DNA of 64,000 nt from Microbacterium terregens. GTDB lineage: Bacteria; Actinomycetota; Actinomycetes; Actinomycetales; Microbacteriaceae. Position 1 is the first letter of the stretch. Every line of letters begins with the position of its first letter. Positions 36,102 to 45,862 of the stretch are shown piece by piece. Both the position numbers and the translations under genes were made by a program. Where the stretch lies: assembly GCF_039534975.1 (NCBI RefSeq), contig NZ_BAAAWH010000001.1, positions 1 through 64,000 on the forward strand. The letters are read 5' to 3'. The notes below the pieces were generated by a model. It searched no databases. It worked only from the letters and a program-made list of their open reading frames with translations, and was not told the origin of the DNA.

Positions 36102-37618
36102 GCGGCGGTTCCTTTCATGACGAGGTCGAGCACACCGTGCTCGTCGATCTGGGAGGCCGGGAGCGTCTGGAGAACGCGCCCGTCGGAGATGACGAGGACC
36201 TTGTCGGCGAGGCCGAGCACCTCTTCGATCTCACTGGAGACGATGACGACGGCGTTGCCGGCCGCCGACAGTCGCCGGATCAGGGCGTAGATCTCGGCGC
36301 GCGCGCCGACGTCCACACCGCGGGTGGGCTCGTCCAGCAGCAGTACGCGGGCGCCGTGCACGAGCCAGCGCGCCAGCAGGATCTTCTGCTGGTTGCCGCC
36401 GGAGAGGGTCCGGGTCGGCCGGTCGGGATTGGCCGGTCGCAGTTCGAGCGCCTCGATCTGCTCGCCGGCCACTCTGCGCTCGGCGCGTTCGTCGAGGAAT
36501 CCTGCTCTGGCGAACCGGGAGACAGAGGAGAGTGTCACGTTGACGAAGATCGGCTCATCCAAGACCAGGCCCTGGCTCTTGCGCTCTTCCGGCGACAGTC
36601 CGACACCGGCCTCGACCGCGGCGACGACCGAGCCTCGACGCAGGCGCTTGCCGGCGACCCGGACCGTGCCCGCCGTCGCCTTCCGCGCACCGTAGACGGT
36701 CTCGATGATCTCGGATCTGCCGGAGCCGACCAGGCCGGCGAGCCCCACGATTTCGCCGGCCCGGACGGTGAAGGTGACGTCCGAGAAGACCCCGGCCAGG
36801 GCCAGCCCCTCGACGTCGAGAACGAGCGGCGAATCCTCCGGCACGGGAACGGCCGGCGGAAACACGTTCTCGACGGCGCGGCCGGTCATGAGGCGGATGA
36901 GTTCGCTGGTCGGGGTATCGGCCGCGGGCAGACCGGAGGCCATCGACGCCCCGTCCTTCAGGACGGTGATCCGGTCGCCGATCTGCCGGATCTCCTCGAG
37001 GCGGTGCGTGATGTAGACGACGGCGATGCCCTCGGAGGTGAGCTCCCTGACGACGGAGAAGAGGTTCTTGACCTCCTCGGTGTCGAGCACCGCGGAGGGC
37101 TCGTCCATGATCATGAGCTTGATGTCGTGCGAGAGCGCGCGCGCCATACTCACGATCTGCTTGTTGGCCGCGCTGAGCTGACCGACCTCGGTGTGCGGCG
37201 ACAGGTTGGCGTGGCCGAGACGGCGCAGCAGTTCCTTCGTCTGACGCGCGGCTTCGGATCGCTTGGTGAACCCGCCCCGCGCCAGCTCGTGCCCGAGGAA
37301 GATGTTCTCCGCGATGGTCAGTCCGTCCACGACGTCGAGTTCCTGATACATCGTGGCGATGCCGAGCTCGAGAGCCGCCTCCGGCGTAGCGATCTCGACC
37401 GGCTCGCCCATCCAGCCGATCGTCCCCTCGTCGGGGCGGTGCACGCCGGCGAGGGTCTTGATGAGCGTCGACTTCCCGGCGCCGTTCTGCCCGAGGACGC
37501 AATGGACTTCGCCGGGGAGCACGTCGAGATCGACCCCGCGCAGGGCCTGCACCCCCGCGAAGCTCTTCGTCACACCGCGCACCTCGAGTAACGCCGAATG
37601 TTGGTCGTCTTTGATCAC
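36098..37618 (-). CDS. Sugar ABC transporter ATP-binding protein (RbsA/MglA type)
   Basis: This tandem ATPase of about 506 residues is typical of CUT2 importers. The N-terminal half has Walker A GQNGAGKST and Walker B KLMIMDEP. The C-terminal half has a degenerate Walker A (GLVGSGRSE), signature LSGGNQQK and LLLDEPTRGVDVG. The asymmetric second P-loop is normal in this family. A GTG start at 37618 is chosen because the region upstream carries the divergent promoter of the binding-protein gene; an ATG upstream would add 27 atypical residues. Confidence 0.9.
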   Translation of the reverse strand: MIKDDQHSALLEVRGVTKSFAGVQALRGVDLDVLPGEVHCVLGQNGAGKSTLIKTLAGVHRPDEGTIGWMGEPVEIATPEAALELGIATMYQELDVVDGLTIAENIFLGHELARGGFTKRSEAARQTKELLRRLGHANLSPHTEVGQLSAANKQIVSMARALSHDIKLMIMDEPSAVLDTEEVKNLFSVVRELTSEGIAVVYITHRLEEIRQIGDRITVLKDGASMASGLPAADTPTSELIRLMTGRAVENVFPPAVPVPEDSPLVLDVEGLALAGVFSDVTFTVRAGEIVGLAGLVGSGRSEIIETVYGARKATAGTVRVAGKRLRRGSVVAAVEAGVGLSPEERKSQGLVLDEPIFVNVTLSSVSRFARAGFLDERAERRVAGEQIEALELRPANPDRPTRTLSGGNQQKILLARWLVHGARVLLLDEPTRGVDVGARAEIYALIRRLSAAGNAVVIVSSEIEEVLGLADKVLVISDGRVLQTLPASQIDEHGVLDLVMKGTAA

Positions 37619-37873
37619 ACGCCGACCATAACATGTCGAGGTTCGCTCTTTCGAGAGGCATTCAGGGCGATCTGACCCGGCCTTGGTTCGCGAGATCACG
37701 GCCGGATCTCCGGAAATTCGGTCCTTCGAGGCTTTTACCCGTACGCAAACGAAAGCTGTCGCATCGGTGACCCGTTCTGCTACGTTGAAGGCGGTCAGCT
37801 CCGGGGCCGATCCTCGCGCGAACGCGAGAACGCCCTCGCCGCCGGACCTGCATTCACATTCAAGGAGGAATTC

Positions 37874-38923
37874 ATGCGTTCAACCCGTACCGTGCGTACG
37901 CGGGCGATCGGCGCCGGCGCAGCCGCGCTGACGGCCATCGCACTGCTTGCCGGCTGTACTCCCGGCGCACCCGAAGAAGACGAGGCCGCCGACCAGGGCA
38001 CCACCTCGGAGGAGAACCAGGCGACCGGCGACACGGTCGTCATCGGATTCTCCGGACCGGCCGCCGACCACGGCTGGCTCGGCGCCATCAACTCGGGCGC
38101 CATCGCCGCGGCCGAGAGCTTCCCCGACGTCGAACTGCAGCTGGCGGAGGGCACCAACGACGTCAACGCGCAGATCGCCGCGGTCGAGACCTTCATCAAC
38201 GACGGGGTCGACGCGATCGTGCTGCTGCCCAGCGACGGCGCGGCGCTGACCGAGGTCGCCATCAAGGCCATGGAGGCCGGCATCCCGGTCATCAACGTCG
38301 ACCGTGAGTTCTCCAGCCCGTTCGCCGCGCGCGCCACTGTGCTCGGCGACAACTACGGCATGGGCGTCAGCGCGGGCACCTACATCTGCGAACAGATCGG
38401 CGACAACCCCGACGCCATCGTCGCCGAGATCGCGGGCATCGACTCGCTGCCGCTCACGCAGGACCGCTCGGCGGGCTTCGCCGACGCGCTCGAGGACTGC
38501 GGACTCGAGGTCGGCCCCCGCGTGGCCGCTGACTTCACCGTCCAGGGTGGCGAGGCCGCGGCATCCCAGCTGCTGTCTGCCAACCCCCAGATCGACGCGC
38601 TGTGGAACCACGATGACGACCAGGGCATCGGCGTCCTCGCGGCCATCAGCGCTGCCGGTCGTGACGAGTTCTTCATGGTCGGCGGCGCCGGCTCGCTGAA
38701 CGCGATGGAGGCCATCGAGGCGGATGACACCGTCCTGAAGGCGACGATCATCTACCCGTCGACGCAGGCCGCCGACGGCATCGCCCTGGCCCGGCTGATC
38801 GCACAGGGAAAGACGATGAGCGACCTCATCACGCCCGGTGTGGCCAACCGCATCGTGCTGGACGCCCCCGTCGTGACGAAGGAGAACGTCGACCAGTACA
38901 TCGGTCTGGCGTTCGAGTCCTGA
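37874..38923 (+). CDS. Sugar ABC transporter substrate-binding lipoprotein (RbsB type)
   Basis: This 349-residue lipoprotein has an Arg-rich start and the lipobox LLAGC ending at residue 28. The ligand-binding fold is peripla_BP type: VVIGFSGPAADHGWLGAINS, AAVETFINDGVDAIVLLPSD, IPVINVDREF and LWNHDDDQGIGVL. It delivers the sugar to the divergently encoded permease/ATPase. AAGGAGGAA immediately precedes the start. Confidence 0.93.
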   Translation: MRSTRTVRTRAIGAGAAALTAIALLAGCTPGAPEEDEAADQGTTSEENQATGDTVVIGFSGPAADHGWLGAINSGAIAAAESFPDVELQLAEGTNDVNAQIAAVETFINDGVDAIVLLPSDGAALTEVAIKAMEAGIPVINVDREFSSPFAARATVLGDNYGMGVSAGTYICEQIGDNPDAIVAEIAGIDSLPLTQDRSAGFADALEDCGLEVGPRVAADFTVQGGEAAASQLLSANPQIDALWNHDDDQGIGVLAAISAAGRDEFFMVGGAGSLNAMEAIEADDTVLKATIIYPSTQAADGIALARLIAQGKTMSDLITPGVANRIVLDAPVVTKENVDQYIGLAFES

Positions 38924-38944
38924 TTCGCACCACTCAACGCCGAA

Positions 38945-38975
38945 AGGGGGCGTCTGCCGTTCGCGGACGCCCCCT
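38945..38975 (+). terminator. Hairpin terminator after the binding-protein gene
   Basis: AGGGGGCGTC (38945-38954) pairs perfectly with GACGCCCCCT (38966-38975) over an 11-base loop, 22 bases after the stop. No T-run follows. It probably limits read-through into the dehydrogenase and raises binding-protein mRNA levels. Confidence 0.7.
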
Positions 38976-39014
38976 CGAGGCTCTTCCCGCCTTCGATACC
39001 CCCACGGAGTACCT

Positions 39015-40199
39015 GTGACCGAGAACCTTCGCGTCGCCATGATCGGCTACGGCTTCATGGGCGCCGCGCACTCGCAGGGGTGGCGCGTCGCCCCCCGCTT
39101 CTTCGACCTTCCCGCGCAGCCCTCGATGAGCGTCGTCGTCGGTCGCAACTCCGGCGCGGTCACGGCCGCCGCGGCGAAGTGGGGATGGGAAGAAGCGGCC
39201 ACCGACTGGCGTGAGGTCATCGCCCGCGACGACATCGACATCGTCGACATCGTGACCCCCGGCGATACGCACGCCGAGATCGCGATCGCCGCCCTCGAGG
39301 CCGGCAAACATGTCCTGTGCGAGAAGCCCCTCGCGAACTCCGTCGCCGAGGCGGAGGCGATGACGGATGCCGCGGCCCGCGCTGCGGAGCGCGGCGTGCG
39401 CGCGATGGTGGGGTTCACCTATCGTCGCGTCCCGGCGGCGACGCTGGCCCGCGACCTGGTCGCCGCCGGCCGCGTCGGCGAGATCCGGCAGGTGCGCGCG
39501 TCCTACCGCCAGGACTGGCTGAGCGACGCCGAAGGCCCGCTGACGTGGCGTCTGCAGAAGGAACGCGCCGGGTCCGGGGCGCTCGGCGACATCGGCGCTC
39601 ACGCCGTCGATCTGTCGGAGTACATCACAGGGCTGCGGCTGCAGAGCGTCTCGGGCATTCTCGACACCATCGTGACGGAGCGCCCGCTGCTGGCCGAAGG
39701 CATCGGCCTGTCCGGGACCGCTTCCGCGGAGCGGGGTGCGGTCACGGTCGATGACGTCGCGATCTTCTCGGGTCGCTACGGCTCCGCGAACGGGGCGTAT
39801 GCGCCGCTCGGCACGTTCGAAGCGACCCGCTTCGCCACCGGCCGCAAGAATGCGTTGAGGATCGAGGTGTCCGGTTCCCTGGGGGCGGTCGCCTTCTACC
39901 TCGAGCGCATGAACGAGCTGGACTTCTTCGACGCGACGCTGCCGCCGACCGAGCAGGGCTTCCGTAAGATCCTCGTCACCGAGCCCGATCACCCCTATGT
40001 CGGCGCGTGGTGGCCGGCCGGCCACATGCTCGGCTACGAGCACGGCTTCTCGCATCAGGTGGTCGACTTCGTGACGGCCATCGCCGAGCAGACACAGCCG
40101 CATCCGTCCTTCGCGGACGGGTTGCACGTCCAGCGAGTCCTGGATGCCGTGGAGCGCAGCTCCGCGACAGGCAGCAGCTGGGTCCCGATCCAGAGTTGA
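39015..40199 (+). CDS. Gfo/Idh/MocA family oxidoreductase
   Basis: This 394-residue NAD(P)-dependent dehydrogenase has the Rossmann motif GYGFMGAAHSQG near 12-23, the conserved EKPLANSVAEAE near 101, GDIGAHAVDLSEYI containing the conserved His, and the C-terminal substrate domain with GHMLGYEHGFSHQVVDF. It oxidises a sugar, sugar acid or inositol. The start is GTG (39015). It is followed by a sugar isomerase gene and preceded by the importer. Confidence 0.92.
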   Translation: MTENLRVAMIGYGFMGAAHSQGWRVAPRFFDLPAQPSMSVVVGRNSGAVTAAAAKWGWEEAATDWREVIARDDIDIVDIVTPGDTHAEIAIAALEAGKHVLCEKPLANSVAEAEAMTDAAARAAERGVRAMVGFTYRRVPAATLARDLVAAGRVGEIRQVRASYRQDWLSDAEGPLTWRLQKERAGSGALGDIGAHAVDLSEYITGLRLQSVSGILDTIVTERPLLAEGIGLSGTASAERGAVTVDDVAIFSGRYGSANGAYAPLGTFEATRFATGRKNALRIEVSGSLGAVAFYLERMNELDFFDATLPPTEQGFRKILVTEPDHPYVGAWWPAGHMLGYEHGFSHQVVDFVTAIAEQTQPHPSFADGLHVQRVLDAVERSSATGSSWVPIQS

Positions 40200-40275
40200 C
40201 CCGCACCCGCTGCACCGTGCACTCTGACAGACACTCCCCCGCCACGTCGCGGGGCGTGAGGAAAGGAACACCGCA

Positions 40276-41277
40276 ATGACGCGACCGATCACGCTGTTCA
40301 CCGGGCAATGGGCCGACCTGCCGCTGGAGGAAGTCGCCCGGCTGGCCGCCGAGTGGGGCTACGACGGGCTCGAGATCGCCTGCTGGGGCGACCACCTCGA
40401 CCCGTGGCGCTGGGACGACGACGAGTACGTGCAGGGCAAGCTCGCCCTGCTTGCACGGCACGGGCTCAAGGTCTGGGCCATCTCCAACCATCTCAAGGGC
40501 CAGGCGGTCTGCGACGACCCCATCGACCAGCGGCACCGCGACATCCTCTCGGATCGCGTGTGGGGAGACGGGGGCCCCGAGGGCGTCCGCCAGCGCGCCG
40601 CCGAAGAGATGAAGCACACCGCGCGCCTTGCCGCCAAGCTGGGCGTGAAGACCGTCGTCGGCTTCACCGGATCGAGCATCTGGAAGTACGTGGCGATGTT
40701 CCCGCCCGTCTCGCAGGCGGCGATCGACGCCGGCTACCAGGACTTCGCCGACCGGTGGAACCCGATCCTGGACGTCTTCGACGAGGTCGGCGTGCGGTTC
40801 GCGCACGAGGTGCACCCCAGTGAGATCGCCTACGACTACTGGACGACGGTGCGCACGCTCGAGGCCATCGGGCACCGCCCGGCGTTCGGCCTGAACTGGG
40901 ACCCGTCCCATTTCATGTGGCAGGAGCTGAACCCGGTCGACTTCATCCTCGAGTTCAAGGATCTGATCTACCACGTCGACTGCAAGGACGTGAAGCTCAA
41001 CCTCGGCAACGGGCGCAACGGGCGTTTGGGCTCCCACCTCGCGTGGGGCGATATGCGCCGGGGGTGGGACTTCGTCTCGACCGGTCGCGGCGACGTTCCG
41101 TGGGAGGCGTCGTTTCGTGCGCTGAACAGCATCGGCTACGACGGGCCCATCTCGGTCGAGTGGGAGGACGCCGGCATGGATCGGCTGCTCGGCGCACCCG
41201 AGGCCCTCGCGTTCGTCAAGCGCAACGCCTTCGCGGCGCCCGAGGCGGCGTTCGACGCGGCATTCAGCGCCCGCTGA
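40276..41277 (+). CDS. Sugar phosphate isomerase/epimerase family protein (AP_endonuc_2 TIM barrel)
   Basis: This 333-residue TIM-barrel protein starts [20 protein letters not shown]. Likely metal ligands lie in [31 protein letters not shown] and the terminal SVEWEDAG. It resembles xylose-isomerase-like epimerases and keto-inositol dehydratases that follow Gfo/Idh/MocA enzymes in sugar operons. GAAAGGAACA precedes the start. The specific reaction is unknown. Confidence 0.88.
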   Translation: MTRPITLFTGQWADLPLEEVARLAAEWGYDGLEIACWGDHLDPWRWDDDEYVQGKLALLARHGLKVWAISNHLKGQAVCDDPIDQRHRDILSDRVWGDGGPEGVRQRAAEEMKHTARLAAKLGVKTVVGFTGSSIWKYVAMFPPVSQAAIDAGYQDFADRWNPILDVFDEVGVRFAHEVHPSEIAYDYWTTVRTLEAIGHRPAFGLNWDPSHFMWQELNPVDFILEFKDLIYHVDCKDVKLNLGNGRNGRLGSHLAWGDMRRGWDFVSTGRGDVPWEASFRALNSIGYDGPISVEWEDAGMDRLLGAPEALAFVKRNAFAAPEAAFDAAFSAR

Positions 41278-41289
41278 GCCACCGTCGCA

Positions 41290-42141
41290 TCAGTCGCGCG
41301 CGGGAAAGCGCGCGTCAAGCCAGGTGAGCAGGTCCGCGCGCACTTGGACCTGCGCTGCCTCGTTGAAGATCTCGTGGCGCGCGTTCGGGTAGACGAACGT
41401 CGTGACGTCGGTGAAACCCGAACGCGTGCGGTACGCATCGGCGAGCTTGTGCACGCTGCGCGGGCCGCCGACCGTGTCGTCGCGACCCACCATGAGCAGT
41501 GTCGGGATGTCGTGGCCGAGGTTCTTCTTCGGCTTGCCCATCAGGCGCAGTTGGCCGTGCAGGCCGAAGAGCTCCCGCATCGGCGTAGCGGTGGTCAGCG
41601 GATCGGCGAGGAACTCTGCAGCGACCTCGGGATCACTGGCGAGCCATTCCATGCCGGTCGCATCCGGCCCGTTCCATCGCGCGTTGAGGTCGCCGAGGTT
41701 GCCCCAGCCGAGCTGGCGGTAGACCGTACCGCTGAGCACCAGTGCGTCGTAGGCCTCCGGCTCACGGTTCAGCAGCATCTGTGCCATGAACGAGCCCCAC
41801 GAGTGACCCAGGAGCACGAGTGGCAGGTCCGGATTCTCGGACCGGATCAGGGCCGTGAGCTGCGACACCGCCCGAACGGCGCCCATGACGCCCCCCTGTC
41901 CCAGGCGGCCGAGCTTCGACACATCGCTGTCGTGCTGCTTCATCCCGGTGCGACCGTGACCACGATGGTCATCGGCGTACACGGCGTATCCGTCGGCGGC
42001 GAGTGCCTCGACCAGCGCCCCGTAGCGTCCGGCGTGCTCGCCGACGCCGTGCGCGATCTGCACGATGGCCCGCGGCGGAATCTGGGCGGGGTGGACGTCG
42101 TAGACGATCGCGATGCCGTGCGCATCGATGAACTCGGGCAT
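41290..42141 (-). CDS. Alpha/beta hydrolase, monoacylglycerol-lipase-like
   Basis: This 283-residue serine hydrolase of the Hydrolase_4 family has QIAHGVGEHAGRY near 29-41, YADDHRGHGRTG, nucleophile LLGHSWGS, catalytic Asp in MVGRDDTVGG and His in YPNARHEIFNE. It likely cleaves monoacylglycerols or similar esters. The start MPEFIDAHG (42141) is preferred over an in-frame ATG 18 bases upstream. Confidence 0.88.
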   Translation of the reverse strand: MPEFIDAHGIAIVYDVHPAQIPPRAIVQIAHGVGEHAGRYGALVEALAADGYAVYADDHRGHGRTGMKQHDSDVSKLGRLGQGGVMGAVRAVSQLTALIRSENPDLPLVLLGHSWGSFMAQMLLNREPEAYDALVLSGTVYRQLGWGNLGDLNARWNGPDATGMEWLASDPEVAAEFLADPLTTATPMRELFGLHGQLRLMGKPKKNLGHDIPTLLMVGRDDTVGGPRSVHKLADAYRTRSGFTDVTTFVYPNARHEIFNEAAQVQVRADLLTWLDARFPARD

Positions 42142-42208
42142 GGGCCCGAGTCTAGACACGACAGGGCACGCGGATTCGTTCTAACGAGAGGAGCATCGGG
42201 GGGATTTA

Positions 42209-42236
42209 CTTAGCAACGGTAATGAACTAAGCTAAG
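42209..42236. promoter_or_regulatory. Candidate MarR operator
   Basis: CTTAGC (42209-42214) and GCTAAG (42231-42236) form an inverted repeat with a 16-base spacer, just before the MarR start at 42242 and divergent from the hydrolase. Autoregulation at such a site is usual for MarR repressors. The role is inferred. Confidence 0.45.
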
Positions 42237-42241
42237 GATCG

Positions 42242-42685
42242 ATGACAGAGAACGCAGAACCCGGCCCCGACCTCTCCCGTGAGGCATCAGATCTGCGTAT
42301 CGCCGTGTTCCGGCTCGCGCGCCGCATGCGCACGGAGCGCGCCGTCGACTCGATGAGCGACGGCCAGTTCGCCGTGCTGGCGGTCCTGTCCGTCCACGGA
42401 GCGCACACGCTGACCGAACTCGCGGACCGCGAGCGCGTGTCGGCCCCCTCGATGAACCGAACCGTCAACTGCCTTCAGGAGGCCGGCTACATCAGCCGGT
42501 CGGCCGATGAGAGCGATGGTCGCAAGGTCGTGATCGATCTGACCGGCGAGGGCCGCACCGTGGTCGATGAGACCGCCCGGAGACGGGACGCCTGGGTCGA
42601 AGGCGCCCTCGCCGAAATCGGCTCCGACGAGCGCGTCATCCTCGCGAGTGCCGCCGCGATCATGCAGAGGATGGTCGCCCGATGA
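42242..42685 (+). CDS. MarR family transcriptional regulator
   Basis: This 147-residue winged-helix regulator has LSVHGAHTLTELADRERVSA and PSMNRTVNCLQEAGYI as the helix-turn-helix and SDGRKVVIDLTGEGR as the wing near residue 85. Its stop overlaps the MFS gene start (ATGA), a regulator/efflux pair. It probably represses the operon until a drug or other ligand binds. Confidence 0.92.
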   Translation: MTENAEPGPDLSREASDLRIAVFRLARRMRTERAVDSMSDGQFAVLAVLSVHGAHTLTELADRERVSAPSMNRTVNCLQEAGYISRSADESDGRKVVIDLTGEGRTVVDETARRRDAWVEGALAEIGSDERVILASAAAIMQRMVAR

Positions 42686-44130
42686 GCGCCATGTTCCGCT
42701 CGTTCTCCGTCTTCAACTACCGCGTGTGGTTCATCGGCGCGCTCGTGTCCAACATCGGCGCCTGGATGCAGGCGACCGCGCAGAACTGGGTCGTCCTCAC
42801 CCAGCTCACCGACAATGACGCCGCCGCGATGGGCATCACCATGGCGCTGCAGTTCGCGCCTCCGCTCCTGCTCGTCGGTCTCACCGGCTACGTCGCCGAC
42901 CGATTCGACCGGCGCAGGCTGCTCATGGTCACGCAAGGGCTGCTGTTCCTGCTCGCCATCGCGCTCGGGGTGATGATCCTCACCGGCCACATGACGTTGA
43001 TGATCATGTACGGCTTCGCTCTCGCTCTCGGAGTGGTCTCCGCGTTCGACAACCCCGCCCGGCAGGCCTTCGTCTCCGACGTGGTGACGCGCGAGAACGC
43101 GTCCAACGCGGTCGCGCTGAACGCGGCATCCTTCAACGGCGCCCGCATGATCGGCCCGGCCGTGGCCGGCATCGTCATCGTCGCGGTCGGCACCGGGTGG
43201 GTCTTCCTGATCAACGCGGTCACCTTCTTCGGCATGGTCGTGGCGCTGCTCATGATCCGCTCGCACGAACTGCAGCCGCGCGCGAACACGTCCGGGGCGT
43301 CCCGGCTGGCAGACGGCTTCCGCTACGTCGCGCGCAGGCCCGACCTCGTCGTGACGTTCGCGATGGTCTTCCTCGTCGGCGCGTTCGGCATGAACTTCCC
43401 GATCTTCGCCTCCACCATGGCGCTCGAGTTCGGCCAGGGAGCGGACGGGTACGGGCTGCTCAGCTCGATCCTCGCCATCGGCTCGCTGGCCGGTGCGCTG
43501 CTGGCTGCGCGTCGAGACCGCGCGCGCCTGCGGGTGGTCATCGGGGGCACCATGCTGTTCGCCGTCGCCGCCGGGGTCTCCGCCTTCATGCCCACGTACT
43601 GGGGGTATGCCGCGACGCTCATGTTCACCGGCTTCGCGGTGGTCACGATGCTGACCACCGCGAACGGGTATGTGCAGACCACGACCGACCCCGCTCTGCG
43701 CGGACGCGTGCTGGCGCTGTACATGGCGATCCTGATGGGCGGCACGCCCATCGGAGCACCGATCGTCGGCTGGGTGGCCGACGAGTACGGGCCGCGCACG
43801 GCGATCCTCCTCGGCGCGGTCTCGGCGGTGGTCGCGTTCGCGATCGGCGGCATCTGGCTGCTGGCCACCGGGCGGCTGCGTCGTTCCGAGTCCCGACGGT
43901 TCGCCCTCACCATCGACGAGACGCTACCGATCAGCGTCGTGCGCCCCGTCCCGGCCGACTTCAGCGACGAGGTCGCCTCGACCACGCCCATCGGACTTCC
44001 GCGCGAGGCGCGGGAACCGGTTCTGCCGCGCGATCACGCGGAGCAGCTGACGCGCACGCGTCGCGAGGCCAGCGAAGAGCTGACGCGCACGCGCCGCGAG
44101 GCCAGCGAAGAGCTGACGCGCACGCCCTGA
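42682..44130 (+). CDS. MFS transporter with repeated C-terminal tail
   Basis: This 482-residue transporter has about ten to twelve helices and begins FRSFSVFNYRVWFIGALVSN. GYVADRFDRRRLLM is the loop 2-3 signature, and YMAILMGGTPIGAPIVGW matches the enterobactin-exporter (EntS)-like MFS_3 group. Efflux is the likely role. The last 30 residues carry an 11-residue repeat LTRTRREASEE in more than two copies. It is coupled to the MarR gene. Confidence 0.9.
   Translation: MSAMFRSFSVFNYRVWFIGALVSNIGAWMQATAQNWVVLTQLTDNDAAAMGITMALQFAPPLLLVGLTGYVADRFDRRRLLMVTQGLLFLLAIALGVMILTGHMTLMIMYGFALALGVVSAFDNPARQAFVSDVVTRENASNAVALNAASFNGARMIGPAVAGIVIVAVGTGWVFLINAVTFFGMVVALLMIRSHELQPRANTSGASRLADGFRYVARRPDLVVTFAMVFLVGAFGMNFPIFASTMALEFGQGADGYGLLSSILAIGSLAGALLAARRDRARLRVVIGGTMLFAVAAGVSAFMPTYWGYAATLMFTGFAVVTMLTTANGYVQTTTDPALRGRVLALYMAILMGGTPIGAPIVGWVADEYGPRTAILLGAVSAVVAFAIGGIWLLATGRLRRSESRRFALTIDETLPISVVRPVPADFSDEVASTTPIGLPREAREPVLPRDHAEQLTRTRREASEELTRTRREASEELTRTP
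44041..44127 (+). repeat. 33-bp tandem repeat at the 3' end of the MFS gene
   Basis: The unit (encoding about ELTRTRREASE) occurs in two copies plus a partial one, with one silent difference. It stays in frame and adds a charged tail to the transporter. Confidence 0.85.
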
Positions 44131-44133
44131 GCC

Positions 44134-45384
44134 TCAGCGACGACGCTCGCGCAGCCCCACGCGCTCGAGATGCGCATTGACGAAACGCCCGTCCGGGTCG
44201 AGTCGTTCGAACACAGCCCGCGCGTCGGCGGCGCGGGGGTGCACGCGCGCGATGGCTTCGGCGTCGAACAGGTGCAGTTTGCCCCAGTGCGGACGCGCCT
44301 CGAACGGTGCCAGAGCGGCTTCGATGTGCGGCAGCACCTCGCGAACCCCCGTCGGGTCGTTGTGCCACGTGAAATGAATCGCGAGAAAGTCCCGGCGGTA
44401 CGCTCCGCTGAGCCAGAGATCATCGGATGCCGCGGTCCTCAGTTCGCTGACGAACAGATGCGGCCGGATCAGGGGCGCCAGCGCGCGCACGGCGCGCAAT
44501 GCGGCCGGCGCCTCCGACCGTGCCACGAAGTACTCCGTCTGCAGTTCGTCCCCGAATGACGGCGTGCCGTCGAGCCGGAAATGCGGCAGGCGCAGCATCC
44601 AGGGTCCAGGCACGCCGCCGAGCTCAGTGAGGTCGGCGAGCCCCTCGAGCGGGTTGGCCTCCCCCATCAGCGCACCGTCCAGCAGCGCACCCGGAACCTC
44701 GTCGTCGTCGGCGGTCAGGCGGGTCTTCACCCACACGTCGCCGATCACGTCGGGTTCCCAACGCGTGAACACGGACACGCTGTAGCCCGCCCCGGTGACC
44801 TCGTCGAGACCGCCGAGAGCGGCATCCCATGACACACCCCGGTAGATGTCCTGGCGAGCCCGGAAGGTCGGCTGCACCGCGAGGGTGACCGCGACGATCA
44901 CGCCGAAGGCACCCACGCCGACAGCCAGCGCATCGAAGTCGGCGTCGCCGCGGCGGACCTCGTGTTCCTGCGCGTCCGCTCCGACATACCGGATGCCGCG
45001 CACCGCGCTGGTCAGGACGCCGTTGGAGTCACCGGAGCCATGCGTCGCGGTCGCGATAGCCCCGGCCACGGAGATGTGCGGCAGCGAGCCGAGGTTGTGG
45101 AGCGCGAACCCCCGCTCCTCCAGCCACAGCGCCAGTTCCCCGTAGCGGGTCCCTGCCGCGACGGTGACCGTCGACGCGTCCGGATCGAGCGCGAATCCCC
45201 CTGTCAACGAGGCGAGGTCGATCAGCGTCCCGGTGGTGTCGGGCAGATCGGTGTACGAGTGGCGCGTCCCCAGGGCGTGCACCGGGCCGCCGATCGCCAC
45301 CGCCCGCCGCACCTCGGCAACCGTCGACGCGACGACGATGCGCGGGGCGGCATACTCGTGGGTTCCGGCCCAGTTGCGCGGCAT
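44134..45384 (-). CDS. FAD-binding alditol/xylitol oxidase-like protein
   Basis: This 416-residue protein has an FAD_binding_4 domain with ALGTRHSYTDLPDT near 40-53, where the His is the probable covalent flavin site in alditol oxidases. HNLGSLPHISVAGAIATATH follows, then the ALO-type C-terminal domain ending GRFVNAHLERVGL. Related enzymes oxidise alditols such as xylitol or sorbitol, or sugar lactones, with O2. The start MPRNWAGTHEY has GGGAGGAGAG upstream. It ends three bases from the convergent MFS gene. Confidence 0.88.
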   Translation of the reverse strand: MPRNWAGTHEYAAPRIVVASTVAEVRRAVAIGGPVHALGTRHSYTDLPDTTGTLIDLASLTGGFALDPDASTVTVAAGTRYGELALWLEERGFALHNLGSLPHISVAGAIATATHGSGDSNGVLTSAVRGIRYVGADAQEHEVRRGDADFDALAVGVGAFGVIVAVTLAVQPTFRARQDIYRGVSWDAALGGLDEVTGAGYSVSVFTRWEPDVIGDVWVKTRLTADDDEVPGALLDGALMGEANPLEGLADLTELGGVPGPWMLRLPHFRLDGTPSFGDELQTEYFVARSEAPAALRAVRALAPLIRPHLFVSELRTAASDDLWLSGAYRRDFLAIHFTWHNDPTGVREVLPHIEAALAPFEARPHWGKLHLFDAEAIARVHPRAADARAVFERLDPDGRFVNAHLERVGLRERRR

Positions 45385-45439
45385 GGCGCTCTCCTCCCGT
45401 TGCGCGGTCCGGCGGGCAGCAGCCGCGGCCGCGATGTGA

Positions 45440-45862
45440 TCAGGTGATCGTCTGCCCGCAGATGCCGCAGAGCCCGAGGGCCGAGACCTCGACGAAGCAG
45501 TCGGGACACATCGCCCGCACCCTGTCGGGCGCGGCGGGAGTGCGCGGCGCGGTCGGTGTGCGTGGCGCCGGAGAAGTGCGCGGCGCCGCACGGCTCGCAC
45601 GGGCGGCGGGGCGAATCGGCGCGACCGGGACCTCCACCGGAGTGATCTCGGGGAGGTGCTCGACGCAGTAGAACCGCACGAAGCCGTCATGGTGCTTGGG
45701 ATGCCGGTGCTTGACGGCCCACAGCTCCGTTCGCGCACGCAGCGGGGAGTCGCCGCCGCAGACCGAGCAGCGCGTCTCCTCGCCGGGGAGGACATCCGCG
45801 ACGATCACGGGCGTGTCGAATGGGATGCCATCTCGCCAGTCGGATGATGCAACGACCTTCAT
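45440..45862 (-). CDS. Hypothetical protein with two zinc-binding clusters
   Basis: This 140-residue protein has Cys pairs CSVC and CVEH in the N-terminal half and CPDC plus CGIC at the C-terminus, separated by a Pro/Ala/Arg-rich linker with RTPxAPRTP-like repeats. The layout suggests two small zinc ribbons. I do not recognise a function. Confidence 0.7.
   Translation of the reverse strand: MKVVASSDWRDGIPFDTPVIVADVLPGEETRCSVCGGDSPLRARTELWAVKHRHPKHHDGFVRFYCVEHLPEITPVEVPVAPIRPAARASRAAPRTSPAPRTPTAPRTPAAPDRVRAMCPDCFVEVSALGLCGICGQTIT

Noticed and set aside
44134..45795. Extended N-terminus of the alditol-oxidase-like gene
   Set aside because: Residues before MPRNWAG are low-complexity and overlap the zinc-ribbon gene in another frame; a strong ribosome-binding site precedes the shorter start.
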